64,000 nucleotides of DNA from Muraenolepis orangiensis (Eukaryota; Chordata; Actinopteri; Gadiformes; Muraenolepididae), in NCBI GenBank assembly GCA_027704905.1, contig JANIIK010000742.1:1-64000 (forward strand). Direction: 5' to 3'. Below the pieces are notes generated by a model. That model saw only the letters and a program-made list of their open reading frames with translations, was not told the origin of the DNA and searched no databases. Position numbers and translations under genes: made by a program. Positions 1 through 10,284 of the stretch are shown one piece after another (position 1 is the first letter of the stretch; each line of letters starts with the position of its first letter).

Positions 1-399
1 AGTTGTGTGTAATATGTGGTAGTTGAGGTAGTAGTTGTGTGTAATATGTGGTAGTTGAGGTAGTAGTTGTGTGTAATATGTGGTAGTTGAGGTAGTAGTT
101 GTAGATAATATGTTGTAGTTGAGGTAGTAGTTGTATGTAATATGTGGTAGTTGAGGTAGTAGTTGTATGTAATATGTGGTAGTTGAGGTAGTAGTTGTAT
201 GTAATATGTTGTAGTTGAGGTAGTAGTTGTATGTACTATGTGGTAGTTGAGGTAGTAGTTGTATGTAATATGTGGTAGTTGAGGTAGTAGTTGTATGTAA
301 TTAGTTGTAGTTGAGGTAGTAGTTGTATGTACTATGTGGTAGTTGAGGTAGTAGTTGTATGTAATATGTGGTAGTTGAGGTAGTAGTTGTTTGTAATAG
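1..399. repeat. 32-bp minisatellite array
   Basis: About twelve tandem copies of a 32-bp unit with core GTAGTTGAGGTAGTAGTTGT followed by ATGTAATATGTG. This family recurs in every module of the window. It has no coding potential of its own: because 32 is not a multiple of 3, all three frames rotate through it and give a periodic 32-residue Thr/Tyr/Leu peptide artefact on the minus strand. Confidence 0.95.
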
Positions 400-671
400 G
401 GCCTGAAGGGCCCTGAAGCGGGTCATAAAGATTAGGGCCGACCCCTCTCACCCAGGCCCCAGTCTCTCTGCCCCGCTCCCCTCCAGCAGGAGGCTGCGGG
501 CCATCAGGTCAAGAACTGCAGGCCACAAACAGCTTCTTCCCCACGGCCTCCAGCCTCGTCAACGAGGCCCGCCTCCCCCTCTGAACATCCCCCGGCCCCC
601 CTACCCTCCCCACCACTACCCCCTCCCACTGGACCCAGCCATCATACACCCACACATACATTCATACAGAC
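400..671 (+). mobile_element. LINE 3'-end fragment, left part, split by the Gypsy insertion
   Basis: C-rich non-coding sequence containing a short stretch that in one frame reads NSFFPTASSLVNEA, which resembles the C-terminal end of jockey-superfamily fish LINEs (Rex1/CR1/L2 type). Its downstream words (CACCCAGGCCCCAGTCTCTC, CTCCAGCAGGAGG, CATACACCCACACATAC) recur at 4729-4830, on the other side of the Gypsy element, so both parts belong to one LINE tail with an internally duplicated UTR. The exact clade is uncertain. Confidence 0.55.
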
Positions 672-852
672 TGTAATGTATGTGATTGCATCTGATGTGT
701 TTTACGTATGGACTACGCACCTGCGCATTGCTATATGTATAATGAGATTCACCTGCCTAATCAGTCGAGTAAAGAGAGCGACACGCTCAAGTTATACGAA
801 CTTCTGTCTCTGTGGTTTATTAAGGTTGACTGTGTGTGGTACATACACAACA
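672..852 (+). repeat. 5' LTR of the Gypsy element
   Basis: Begins TGTAATG and ends CAACA, obeying the TG...CA rule, 181 bp, identical to 4405-4585. A short LTR like this would carry promoter and polyadenylation functions; I do not see an unambiguous TATA box or AATAAA. Confidence 0.93.
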
Positions 853-854
853 AT

Positions 855-871
855 TGGCGACGAGGATGGGA
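855..871 (+). other. Probable tRNA primer-binding site
   Basis: TGGCGACGAGGATGGGA starts two bases after the 5' LTR. A leading TGG, complementary to the tRNA CCA end, and this position are standard for minus-strand priming in LTR retrotransposons. I cannot name the tRNA without a search. Confidence 0.7.
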
Positions 872-877
872 TAGCAG

Positions 878-3800
878 ATGGACCAAGAGCATCATGTACA
901 GAAAATGGAGTGGAGGCAACAGAGAACTAGCCCATGCTTTCGCTGTGGGAAGAATTCACACTCTCCAGATGATTGTTGGTTTAAAGAGAAAGAATGCAGA
1001 CAGTGTCAGAGAACAGGCCACATAGCGAAAATGTGCAGAACAAAAGTGAAAGAGAAAAAGTTTCATAAACAAAAAGGAAAAAATCAAAAGATCCATGATA
1101 TTGAAACATGGGACTCAGACTCTGACCAAGATCTAGCCTACTTTGATGTGTGTTCATTAAACAAATCCGACAGGGGAATCATCTGGGTTTCACCCAAAGT
1201 GGAAGAGGTTACATTGAACATGGAGTTGGATACTGGGTCTGCCTTGTCTGTGATCTCCAATAAAGACTACAGGACGCACTTTGCACACCTGCAATTACAA
1301 TCTACTGCTGTGATGCTGAAAACATACACTGGGGAGAGGATTACACCACTGGGCGTGATCACAGTGAACGTTAAATATGCTGATCAAGTGCATGTGCTAT
1401 TGCTGTATGTTATTGAAAAAGGAGGTGCACCCCTGTTTGGGCGTGAGTGGCTGCGTAAAGTGCAACTAGACTGGCAGTCAATTAAAGAAATGCAAGCTGA
1501 AACAGACACTGAAAAACAGAGCAGCCGCTCCACAGCTGAAAGACTAAGAAAAATACTGAGGAACACCGGAAAAGTCTTCCAGGAAGGCATTGGAACGTTG
1601 AAGCACATGAAAGGTAAAATTGTGTTAGAGGACGATGCAGTCCCTAAGTTCATCAAGGCTCGCCAGGTACCATATGCCCTTCGCCCCAAAGTGGAGAAAG
1701 AGCTGCAAAGTTTGGAAAATGCGGGCATTCTATCCAAAGTGGACTGGTCAGAATGGGCGACGCCTATTGTTCCAGTAGTGAAGGGGAACGGATCAATACG
1801 CCTCTGTGGAGATTTTAAAGTAACCATCAATCCAATCTTGAAAGCTGAACAATACCCCTTGCCACGTATTGATGACATCTTTGCAGCATTGGGTCAGGGT
1901 AAGCGGTTCTCCAAGATTGATCTGGCACAGGCGTATCTACAGATGGAGATGGATGAGTCTTCCAAAAAGTACCTCACGATCAACACCATGAAAGGCCTTT
2001 ATCAGTACAACCGCCTGGTGTTTGGCATAGCTTCTGCTCCAGCTATATGGCAGAAGGCAATGGAACAAGTCCTACAAGGCATACCAAGCACACAGTGCTA
2101 TCTGGATGACATAGTGATAACAGGAGCCAATGACGATGCCCATCTTGAAAATCTGGAAAAAGTTCTGAAGAGATTAGAAGACTTTGGATTAAGGGCCAAC
2201 AAATCCAAGTGTGAGTTTTTCCAGGATTCCATCAAATACTGTGGTCATATAATTGATAAACATGGTCTACACAAGTGCAAGGATAAAGTTGATGCCGTGC
2301 TAAAGGCACCACCACCACAGAGCATTACTCAACTGCGCTCTTTCCTGGGCTTGGTAAACTATTACCGAAAATTTCTCCCCAATCTATCGTCAGTGCTGCA
2401 CCCACTGAACTGTTTGCTCCAAAAGGGCACTAGATGGCGCTGGTCGAAAGAATGTGAAGATGCTTTCAACCAGGCAAAGCAGTTGGTTATATCTGACAAT
2501 GTACTTACACACTTTGACCCCCAGTTGCCGCTTAAATTGGCATGTGATGCTTCCCCATACGGGATTGGGGCAGTACTATCACACAGGTTCGCTGATGGAA
2601 CAGAGCGACCAATAGCATTTGCCTCAAGATCTTTAAATGCAGCAGAACGTAACTATGCACAAATTGATAGAGAAGCTCTTAGTCTAGTATGGGGAGTGAA
2701 GAAGTTTAATCAGTATTTGTACGGCAAACACTTTACCCTCCTCACAGACCATAAACCTCTTGTCTCAATCTTCAATCCAGGAAAAGGAGTCCCCGCCATG
2801 GCCGCTGCACGTATCCAGAGGTGGGCTTTGTTTTTGGGTGCACATACCTACAGCATTGAGTACAAGGGCACTAACCAGCACGGGAATGCTGATGGGCTTT
2901 CCCGGCTACCTCTTCAGTTTCAGCCCCCAGAGAGAGCCAAAGAATTGGTGGACATGTTCCACATGGCGCAGGTGGAGCTATTACCTGTAACAAGTGAGGA
3001 GATTGCACGTGAGACAGGCCGTGACCCCACCCTCTCCAGAGTGTTCGACATGACACTGAAAGGCTGGCCACACAAGGGTGATCCATCACTGCCAGGCTAT
3101 TCCAGCCGACGTGAACAACTCACAGTGGACCAGGGATGCATCTTGTGGGGAGCGAGGGTGATCGTTCCGCCAAACCTGCGTTCCAGGGTCCTGGCTGTAC
3201 TGCATGAGGGACACTTAGGCGTGGTGAAAATGAAGTGTCTGGCTAGAAGCTTTGTGTGGTGGCCTGGAATTGATGAGCAGTTGGAGGCATTGGCCAAGAC
3301 ATGCAACGGGTGTCAACAGACCCAAAAGTCACCAGCAACAGCACCATTACACATGTGGGAGTGGCCTACCAAGCCTTGGCAGCGGTTGCATATAGATTAT
3401 GCAGGACCCTTCCTTGACCGCATGTACCTGATTGTGGTTGATGCACATTCGAAATGGCCAGAGGTTTTTTGTACAAAGACTGCAACCTCTGCAAAGACTG
3501 TTGACCTCTTAAGAACATTGTTTTCACGCACAGGGCTTCCACATCAGATCGTAAGTGATAATGGAACACCTTTCACTTCTGCAGAATTCCAGCGTTTTGT
3601 CAGAAAGAATGGCATCCAACACACCACTGTTGTGCCATATCACCCTGCATCCAATGGACAAGCCGAACGCTTCATTCAGACTTTCAAGCAGTCCATTAAG
3701 GCCATGGACCAAGACGGTGGGTCGCTTCAGCACAAGATTGCAAACTTCCTGTTGGCGTATCGAAACAGCACTCATGCCACAACTGGACAGACCCCAGCCA

Positions 3801-4303
3801 TGCTCTTTCTAGGACGTCCACTGAGATCACGCTTGGACTTACTGAAACCCAATCTACACCGACATGTACAGCGCAAGCAGTTTGATGCTGCCTTCACTTC
3901 AAAACGGCGATCTTTGCGCACCTTCCGTGTTGGACAGCATGTGCTGGCCAGAGACTACCGCAACAATAGTCAAAAATGGCAATCAGGCACCATTGCATCA
4001 CAAACTGGGTTGTTGACATACACTGTTAGTGTCGGCCAGGACACAATCTGGCGTAGACATGTTGATCAGCTGTTGGATGCAGGGCCGACAGACAAGGACT
4101 CTGAGCCTACCCCTAGCTGGGATGGACTTGAGTTCAAAGACAGAGTCCCTGACACCAGCGACACCCTTGAAGACCGGGCAGATGGCTCTGGAGTAGACCC
4201 ACCTGTAGTCCAAGAGCCTGCTGAAACCTTGACTGATATGCCTGCCAGGCGTTACCCGGACAGAGTTCGTAAACCACCAGAGAGATACTGTCCAAAAGAC
4301 TAA
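878..4303 (+). CDS. pol: Gypsy Pol polyprotein with N-terminal Gag zinc knuckles
   Basis: A 1,141-residue open frame that replicates and integrates the element. In order: two CCHC knuckles (residues ~20-33 and 40-53), aspartic protease with LDTGSA (~117), reverse transcriptase with the YLDD active site (408-411), RNase H starting around LACDAS, an integrase HHCC zinc domain from HEGH (~776), and an integrase core with D840, D894 and E930 (D-X53-D-X35-E, the canonical spacing). A GPY/F-like tail follows. There is no chromodomain and no env. The frame is preceded immediately by a TAG at 872-874, so the ATG at 878 is the first available start. All catalytic residues are present. The overall type resembles vertebrate proteins annotated K02A2.6-like; the lineage within Gypsy is my inference. 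The missing capsid is the main defect. Confidence 0.93.
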   Translation: MDQEHHVQKMEWRQQRTSPCFRCGKNSHSPDDCWFKEKECRQCQRTGHIAKMCRTKVKEKKFHKQKGKNQKIHDIETWDSDSDQDLAYFDVCSLNKSDRGIIWVSPKVEEVTLNMELDTGSALSVISNKDYRTHFAHLQLQSTAVMLKTYTGERITPLGVITVNVKYADQVHVLLLYVIEKGGAPLFGREWLRKVQLDWQSIKEMQAETDTEKQSSRSTAERLRKILRNTGKVFQEGIGTLKHMKGKIVLEDDAVPKFIKARQVPYALRPKVEKELQSLENAGILSKVDWSEWATPIVPVVKGNGSIRLCGDFKVTINPILKAEQYPLPRIDDIFAALGQGKRFSKIDLAQAYLQMEMDESSKKYLTINTMKGLYQYNRLVFGIASAPAIWQKAMEQVLQGIPSTQCYLDDIVITGANDDAHLENLEKVLKRLEDFGLRANKSKCEFFQDSIKYCGHIIDKHGLHKCKDKVDAVLKAPPPQSITQLRSFLGLVNYYRKFLPNLSSVLHPLNCLLQKGTRWRWSKECEDAFNQAKQLVISDNVLTHFDPQLPLKLACDASPYGIGAVLSHRFADGTERPIAFASRSLNAAERNYAQIDREALSLVWGVKKFNQYLYGKHFTLLTDHKPLVSIFNPGKGVPAMAAARIQRWALFLGAHTYSIEYKGTNQHGNADGLSRLPLQFQPPERAKELVDMFHMAQVELLPVTSEEIARETGRDPTLSRVFDMTLKGWPHKGDPSLPGYSSRREQLTVDQGCILWGARVIVPPNLRSRVLAVLHEGHLGVVKMKCLARSFVWWPGIDEQLEALAKTCNGCQQTQKSPATAPLHMWEWPTKPWQRLHIDYAGPFLDRMYLIVVDAHSKWPEVFCTKTATSAKTVDLLRTLFSRTGLPHQIVSDNGTPFTSAEFQRFVRKNGIQHTTVVPYHPASNGQAERFIQTFKQSIKAMDQDGGSLQHKIANFLLAYRNSTHATTGQTPAMLFLGRPLRSRLDLLKPNLHRHVQRKQFDAAFTSKRRSLRTFRVGQHVLARDYRNNSQKWQSGTIASQTGLLTYTVSVGQDTIWRRHVDQLLDAGPTDKDSEPTPSWDGLEFKDRVPDTSDTLEDRADGSGVDPPVVQEPAETLTDMPARRYPDRVRKPPERYCPKD

Positions 4304-4390
4304 GAACATGTGATTATGTTGTAGGATGATAAAAATTGTTCAGATGTAGTTATTACTATTCACCTCCTTAGTTAAATGAGAACATCAATG

Positions 4391-4404
4391 CTGAAAGGGA
4401 GGAG
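4391..4404 (+). other. Polypurine tract
   Basis: CTGAAAGGGAGGAG lies directly upstream of the 3' LTR, the expected position of the plus-strand primer for reverse transcription. Confidence 0.8.
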
Positions 4405-4585
4405 TGTAATGTATGTGATTGCATCTGATGTGTTTTACGTATGGACTACGCACCTGCGCATTGCTATATGTATAATGAGATTCACCTGCCTAATCAGTCG
4501 AGTAAAGAGAGCGACACGCTCAAGTTATACGAACTTCTGTCTCTGTGGTTTATTAAGGTTGACTGTGTGTGGTACATACACAACA
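4405..4585 (+). repeat. 3' LTR of the Gypsy element
   Basis: A 181-bp repeat identical to the 5' LTR, followed by the CAGAC target-site copy at 4586-4590. Confidence 0.93.
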
Positions 4586-5156
4586 CAGACAATGTTTATA
4601 CTTTAGATTTAGATTTAGATTAAAATGCTAAATGTGCACTGGACTTAGTCTGCTAGTGAAAATTAGTGTCCATATTGTTTAGCCTTGTATTGTTTTAGTC
4701 TAGTTGTGTTTAGTCTGGACCCCTCCTCTCACCCAGGCCCCAGTCTCTCTGCTCCTCTCCCCTCCAGCAGGAGGCCCCCCCTCTGAAGACCCCCCACTGG
4801 ACCAGGCCTCATACACCCACACATACTGACCAATATTTATACTTATATCTATATTTATACTTATATCTATATTTATACTTATATCTATATTTATATTTAT
4901 ATTTATATTTATATTTATATTTATATCTATATTTATACTTATATCTATATTTATATTTATATTTAAATTTATATTTAGATTTACACTTGTATTTAGATTT
5001 AGATTTTAAAATGCTAAATTATCACTGGACTTATAGTTTTTCCTTGTTTGTCCTGTTTTGTTTGACACGTTTCTGTGTTGTGACTCGTGTCAAATTCCAA
5101 TGTGTGTTTTTACAACGGAATACGGCAATAAACCACATTCTGATTCTGATAGTATG
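4586..5156 (+). mobile_element. LINE 3'-end fragment, right part
   Basis: Continuation of the LINE tail interrupted by the Gypsy element. It holds a second copy of the C-rich UTR words (4729-4830), an AT-rich TTTATA/TATCTA repeat (4830-4980), and ends with AATAAACCACATTCTGATTC at about 5130, the tail style of fish Rex1-like LINEs. It abuts the 32-bp minisatellite at about 5157. Confidence 0.55.
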
Positions 5157-5432
5157 TGGTGGTTGAGGTAGTTATATACCATTTGTTGTAGTTTTAGAAC
5201 ATATGTGGTAGTTAAGGTAGTAGCTGTTTATAATATGTGGTAGTTGAGGTAGTAGTTGCATATAATATGTGGTAGTTGAGGTTGTTATAGATCAAAGGTT
5301 GTAGTTTTATATACTATGTGGTAGTTGAGGTAGTAGCTGTATATAATATGTGGTAGTTGAGGTTGTTATAGATAAAAGGTTGTAGTTTTATATAGTATGT
5401 GGTAGTTGAGGTAGTAGCTGTATGTAATATGT
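5157..5432. repeat. Degenerate 32-bp minisatellite
   Basis: Irregular copies of the 32-bp family alternating with a variant containing GTTGTAGTTTTATATA. The higher-order doublet is visible twice (about 5279-5340 and 5341-5400). Confidence 0.85.
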
Positions 5433-6084
5433 GTCATATCTTATCAATCAAGTGTGTATGTTTAGCCGTCTTATAGTCAGACTTTTGATCTGCCTCAGAC
5501 TCCACTGTCTTTGTGTCTTAGATCAGTTTGGACATGTTTGTTTCCAGTGGATTGCTGGTGACCTGACCCACCTGTATGCACCACCGCTTAATGCCTTTAG
5601 TTTGCTCTACTTTTAAACTCTTTACAACTACACATTCTTCACTAAGCAAACCGGCTCTGCCTAAGACCATGTAGTATTGATTTTTTTCCCTTTTCCTTAC
5701 GGTGGTTTTATTTATTATGTTTATTATATGAGACATTAAATGTCATCATTATAATATATTGATCATATACAATTATATAATGATATCAATCATTAACGGA
5801 ATCCAAATCCTTGAATGAGCAAACCAGCTCACCACCACTCACTCAAATCACTTTTCTTTACGTTTTCTATTTTTATACCCATTTATTTATTAATCTTATT
5901 TAGTTAGTTATTGTGTAAATATGTTTTTTAAATGTTTTATTTAAATATATTAGAGGACAAATGTCATAATATGTGATTATATAAATAATAACAGCCCATC
6001 CCTAGACAAAAGGTTCTGTGTTTGAATCCCAGTGTCCGAAGTCTACCTGTAGGCAAAATGTGGAAACCCTACCTGCTCATTGCA
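5433..6084. other. AT-rich non-coding stretch without recognised genes
   Basis: No convincing ORF or RNA gene. A tRNA-like B-box word (GGTTCTGTGTTTGAATCCC) at 6011-6029 hints at a decayed SINE head. The rest is AT-rich filler. Confidence 0.5.
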
Positions 6085-6470
6085 TTACATTACATTACAT
6101 TACATTACATTACATTACATTACATTACATTACAGGCATTTAGCAGACACTTTGTCCAAAGTGACTCACAATAGTGCATTCATGCAGGACATGTATGTGA
6201 ATTCACTTTGAGTGGTTAGTGACTAAATAACACATAGTAATACATACATAAATACTAACCTTTATGACATTAACAGTCTCAACATGCTATACAGGACCAT
6301 TCAAATGAAACCCTCAGCCCTACACATCAGAATAGATCCATATACCAAGTTAGAAAGGAAGGAAGTGACACATTAAAACAGTTTAGAGAGAGCCTTCAAC
6401 AGGCCGGTTGATAACAGTCCTGGGACCTGACTAATCTAACGGGCAGAGGATCAAACTCACGGCCTTAACA
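6085..6470 (-). mobile_element. tRNA-derived SINE with L2-type tail (minus strand)
   Basis: On the minus strand it begins with a tRNA-like head containing GAGTTTGATCC (a B-box word, near 6450) and ends at the left with the conserved L2-LINE-derived 3' tail: a degenerate CTTTGGA stem-loop region at 6140-6170 followed by a (TGTAA)n repeat at 6088-6135. The same tail ends the L2 element at 51833. The body is unassigned. Confidence 0.6.
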
Positions 6471-6629
6471 CGCATATCATACATACATAATATACATACA
6501 TATTATACAAACATACATATTTTACATACATACTATACATACATGCATACATATTATACATACATGCATACATACTATACATATTATACATACATGCATA
6601 CATATTATACATACATAATATAGTACTGC
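6471..6629. repeat. TACA/TATTATACA microsatellite
   Basis: Simple repeat of CATACATA units with ATTATACATA variants. A stretch of about 90 bp here is nearly repeated at 9075-9165, on the other side of the LINE at 6630-9060. Confidence 0.85.
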
Positions 6630-6659
6630 CCCAAACTCCTGCTGCGTCTGTGGTACATC

Positions 6660-7817
6660 TTGCGAGTCTTCTGGAGAAGGGGGAGGATCCCTGATCAATG
6701 GAGAGTGGCTGAAGGGGTATGGATCCCGAAGGAGGAAAACTCCACTCAGCTAGACCAGTTCCGCATCATCTCCCTGCTGTGTGTTGAGGCAAAGGTTTTC
6801 TTCAGCGCTGTTTCCAAACGGATGTGTACCTACCTGGCAGAGAACACCTACATCGATACATCTGTCCAGAAAGGTGGCATTTCAGGAATGCCAGGATGTA
6901 TGGAGCATACCGGTGTGGTGACACAGCTTATTCGGGAGGCCAGAGAGAACAAGGGCAACCTGTCAGTGCTGTGGCTTGACCTGGAGAACGCATTCGGCTC
7001 CATTCCACACAAGCTGGTTCAGTTCACTTTGACAAAACATCATGTCCCAAGCAGGTGTAGAGACCTCATCGCTGATTATTACAGCAATTTCAGGAAGAGG
7101 GTCTCTTCAGGAGCAATAACATCCAGTTGGCACAAGGTGGAGATCGGTATCATCACAGGGTGTACTATCTCTGTGACATTGTTCTCCCTAGCCATGAACA
7201 TGCTCACTAAGTCTGCTGAGCCAGAGTGCAGAGGGCCCCGCACAAATTCCGGACAACGGCAACCACCCATCAGGGCATTCATGGATGACCTCACAGTCAT
7301 GACAGAATCAGTCCCAGGCTGCCGGTGGATTCTGAAGGGGCTTGAAGAGCTGGTGGAGTGGGCCCGGATGCGTTTCAAACCCGCCAAATCCAGATCAATG
7401 GTGCTGAGGAAAGTGAAGGTGGTGGACAAGTTCCGGTTTAACATCGCAGACACAGCCATCCCATCTATCTCAGAGAAGCCAGTCAAGAGCTTAGGAAAAG
7501 TTTTTGACTGCTCTCTGAGAGACACAACATCTATCCAGTCGACCTGCACTGAGTTGGATGGCTGGCTGAAATCCGTGGACAAGTCAGGCCTACCTGGGAA
7601 GTTTAAAGCCTGGGTCTACCAACATGGCATTCTTCCCAGGATTCTGTGGCCCCTCCTTGTCTATGCGGTCCCTATCTCAACAGTTGAGACCCTAGAGAGG
7701 AGGGTCAACAACCACCTCCGGAGATGGCTTGGGTTACCAAGGAGCCTGAGCAGCATTGCACTCTACGGGAACACCAACAAGCTGCAACTGCCTTTCAAAT
7801 CCTCAAATTCAAGGTAA
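6660..7817 (+). pseudogene. LINE reverse transcriptase, 5'-truncated, frameshifted at 3' end
   Basis: 385 codons of reverse transcriptase, with homology extending in frame upstream to about 6630. The first codon used here is TTG, so there is no genuine start. Conserved RT blocks are visible: GVWIPKEE, LDLENAFGSIPH, and the catalytic FMDD at residues 207-210, a variant of the usual F/YADD. After LRRWLGLPRSLS the frame runs into a stop at 7815-7817, while the homologous reading continues in the next frame at 7724-8920. The shift lies near 7800. The element is dead as a unit. Confidence 0.8.
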
Positions 7818-8920
7818 CTAGAGCCAGAGAAGTGGTTCAATACAGGGACTCAAGTGATCCAAAGGTGGCTGATGCAGGGATCCAAGTGAGGACTGGCAGG
7901 AAATGGAGGGCAGAGGAAGAAGTTCAAGAGGCAGAGGCAAGGCTGCGTCACAAGAGCCTGGTGGGAGTGGTCACACGAGGTCGAGCTGGGCTAGGATCCT
8001 TTCCAACTCCCCAAATGAACACCAGGGGGAAGGAAGGGCGCCGTCTTGTTCAGGAGGAGGTGAGAGCAGCAGTGGAGGAGACAAGAACCTGCAATTCAGA
8101 GGGAATGAAGCAACAGGGAGCTTGGACGAGATGGGAGAATGCGGTTGAGAGGAAAGTGACCTGGGCCGAGCCTCACCGCATAAATTTCCTAATCCAGGCA
8201 GTGTATGATGTGCTTCCAAGCCCGTCAAATCTGCACACATGGGGCATAGCAGAGACACCAGCATGCCCATTGTGTTCCAAGCGAGGAACCCTGGAACACA
8301 TCCTCAGTTGCTGTACAAGGGCACTTGGAGATGGACGGTACAGGTGGAGGCATGACCAAGTCCTGAAGACCATTGCTGAAGCCATCAGCGCAGGACTGGC
8401 GTGGTCAAAGCAGTTCCGACACTCCAAGGACACCATCGCCTTTGTCAGAGCTGGGGACAAGCCAACTTCTGCCAGAAAAACATCTGCAGGCATCCTGACG
8501 TCTGCAAGAGACTGGCAGTTGTTGGTGGACCTTGAACATCAGCTGAAGTTCCCCAGCCATATTGCAGTCACCACCCTGCGACCAGACATTGTTCTTGTGT
8601 CTGAATCCACCAAGCAAGCTGTGCTGCTGGAGTTGACAGTCCCGTGGGAAGATCGCTTGGAAGAAGCCTTTGAAAGGAAGCTCTCCAAGTACGCAGGACT
8701 GGTCAGCGACTGTCAGCAGGCTGGTTGGAGAGCAAGGTGTTTCCCGGTGGAAGTTGGATGCAGAGGATTCGCAGCCCATTCCTTGGTCAGAGCCTTTAGC
8801 AGTTTAGGCATCGAGGGAGTGAGAAAGAGGAGAGCCATCCACAGTACCACCGATGCGGCAGAGAGTGCCTCAAGATGGTTGTGGCTCAAAAGAGGGGAGC
8901 CATGGAGTCATGGTAGCTAG
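7724..8920 (+). pseudogene. LINE C-terminal region: CCHC knuckle and restriction-like endonuclease
   Basis: Continuation of the LINE in the +1-shifted frame; real homology begins near 7800. It contains a CX2CX7HX4C knuckle starting CPLC near 8265, then the endonuclease core RPDIV ... ELTVPWED with a following ERK motif (8578-8690), the PD-(D/E)xK-type signature of R2-like elements that nick target DNA for target-primed reverse transcription. The frame closes at WLKRGEPW, close to the family's usual C-terminus. This part has no internal stop; only the upstream frameshift and the 5' truncation disable it. Confidence 0.8.
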
Positions 8921-9060
8921 CTAGCCATCTGGACACAAGCTGGGGTCTGATCAGCCCTGGCTGGGTCACCTGGAGGATGGCGTATGATGTTGCGAGACCC
9001 GAAACGTCCTATGATTCCAGGAACATCACTGAAGATGTGTCCAGACTAGGCATCAGTAGA

Positions 9061-9395
9061 TGTATGTACACAGCACAAACATACATATTTTACATACATA
9101 CTATACATACATGCATACATATTATACATACATGCATACATACTATACATACATGCATACATATTATACATACATGCATACATATTATACATACATAATA
9201 TACATACATAGTATACATACATGCATACATATAATACATACATTCATATTATACATACATGGATAGTGTACATACATACATATTATACATACATACATAT
9301 TATAAATACATGCATACATATTATACACACATCATACATACATGCATATTATACATACTGTACGTACATACACACATACACACATACATACATAC
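9061..9395. repeat. TACA microsatellite, end of an upstream module
   Basis: CATACATA units with interspersed ATTATACATA. The order of variants near 9330-9365 (ATTATACATACTGTA) matches 30275-30300 and 54785-54810, so this is the homologous boundary of a preceding module. Confidence 0.85.
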
Positions 9396-9918
9396 CAATG
9401 GTGAAGCGTCAGAGCCTTCAAGGTATTCAGAGAAAACCCTGGAACTCTCAGATGAAACAAAAAAAATCAAATGATATGTATTAATAAAATGTAATACAAT
9501 TTAATAAAGTTTAATAAAAATGTAATAAAATGAATAAATGAGAATCGTATCTGTGTTGTTGATCTGTTATATTAGTGTTACGTTGATTTGTTTGTCTTTC
9601 TCGGTCCATGCACTACGCATTTGAGTGTTTTGTGTTGGAAAAACAATGCAACCAATCAGATATTTTTCTAGGTTGCTGGGAAGAATATCCTTCAACCAAA
9701 CTATTCCAGATGACTTTGGCCCTTAGACTGAATGAGAGCGTACGTTTGGATTGACACTTTTATCAACCAATCATATATTGGTATGTAGCCACACCAATAT
9801 ATAGGGCGTATTCTTTCAGATTTCCCCATAGGTCCATAGTGCGCTAGAAGGTGTACTGGCTCGAGACGTAGCGTAGTGCTATGTTGGTTTTTTTCCTATG
9901 TAGGTTTTTTACGTCGAA

Positions 9919-10250
9919 ATGGCAACAGGTGAAGATGATGTTGTTGCGGAATTGTTGTTAGTACCCTTTTCAAGATGACCATTCAGTGAAAAGATGGACA
10001 TTATAAAAAAGTTTTAACGATCCCCATCACCACTGCATCTGTGGAAAGGACATTGTCCGCCCTCAAACGGATAAAAACATATGGAGGAACAGAACAGACT
10101 CACTGCATTAGCTTCCATAGCTGTTGAAAGGCAACTTATTTTGGATCTGAAAAGCAGTGATCAGCTTTATGACCGGGTTATCGATACATTGATAACCCGG
10201 TCATAAAGCAGTGATCAGCTTTATGACCGGGTAATCGATCCATCCAGAAG
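9919..10250 (+). pseudogene. hAT transposase remnant (N-terminus joined to C-terminal dimerisation domain)
   Basis: Starts with ATG reading MATGEDDVVAELLL, the style of TTF-finger/ZMYM-like hAT transposases. After an in-frame stop near 9976 it jumps to the C-terminal hAT dimerisation signature, TIPITTASVERTLSALKRIKT (10020-10078), followed by frameshifts and stops. The whole catalytic middle is absent. The identity rests on the VERTLSALKRIKTY motif, characteristic of this domain. Confidence 0.75.
10165..10208. repeat. Perfect inverted repeat (hairpin) plus direct repeat
   Basis: 18-bp perfect arms (CTTTATGACCGGGTTATC, 10165-10182 and 10191-10208) with an 8-nt loop. The left flank and arm then repeat directly at 10209-10240. 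This is a local fold-back duplication within the end of the hAT coding remnant. Confidence 0.9.
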
Positions 10251-10284
10251 GACAGGAGAATGGATTTGGTCTTTTGGTCTCATC

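Larger units (their letters stand above)
672..4585 (+). mobile_element. Ty3/Gypsy LTR retrotransposon, structurally bounded, gag-truncated
   Basis: A bounded insertion of 3,914 bp: 181-bp LTR, primer-binding site, one long ORF, polypurine tract, 181-bp LTR. It is flanked by the 5-bp target duplication CAGAC (667-671 and 4586-4590). The two LTRs are identical base for base by eye, which implies a recent insertion or recent gene conversion. The internal region opens only 25 bp after the 5' LTR, directly at nucleocapsid zinc knuckles, so the matrix/capsid part of gag is missing. With pol intact but no capsid it could move only if helped by another copy. It lies inside an older LINE tail. Confidence 0.93.
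6630..9060 (+). mobile_element. 5'-truncated R2/HERO-like LINE with restriction-like endonuclease
   Basis: A non-LTR retrotransposon fragment that starts abruptly inside the reverse transcriptase, at a TAG next to the microsatellite, and runs through RT, a CCHC knuckle and a restriction-like endonuclease to a short 3' UTR with a CCCGAAACGTCC word. The order RT - CCHC - PD/D endonuclease and the absence of an AP endonuclease place it with R2/HERO-type elements rather than the L2/Rex1 types elsewhere in the window. The clade name is inferred from family knowledge. Confidence 0.82.

Noticed and set aside
672..4585. Endogenous retrovirus with env
   Set aside because: After integrase there is only a short tail and the polypurine tract; no envelope-like frame, so it is a Gypsy retrotransposon.
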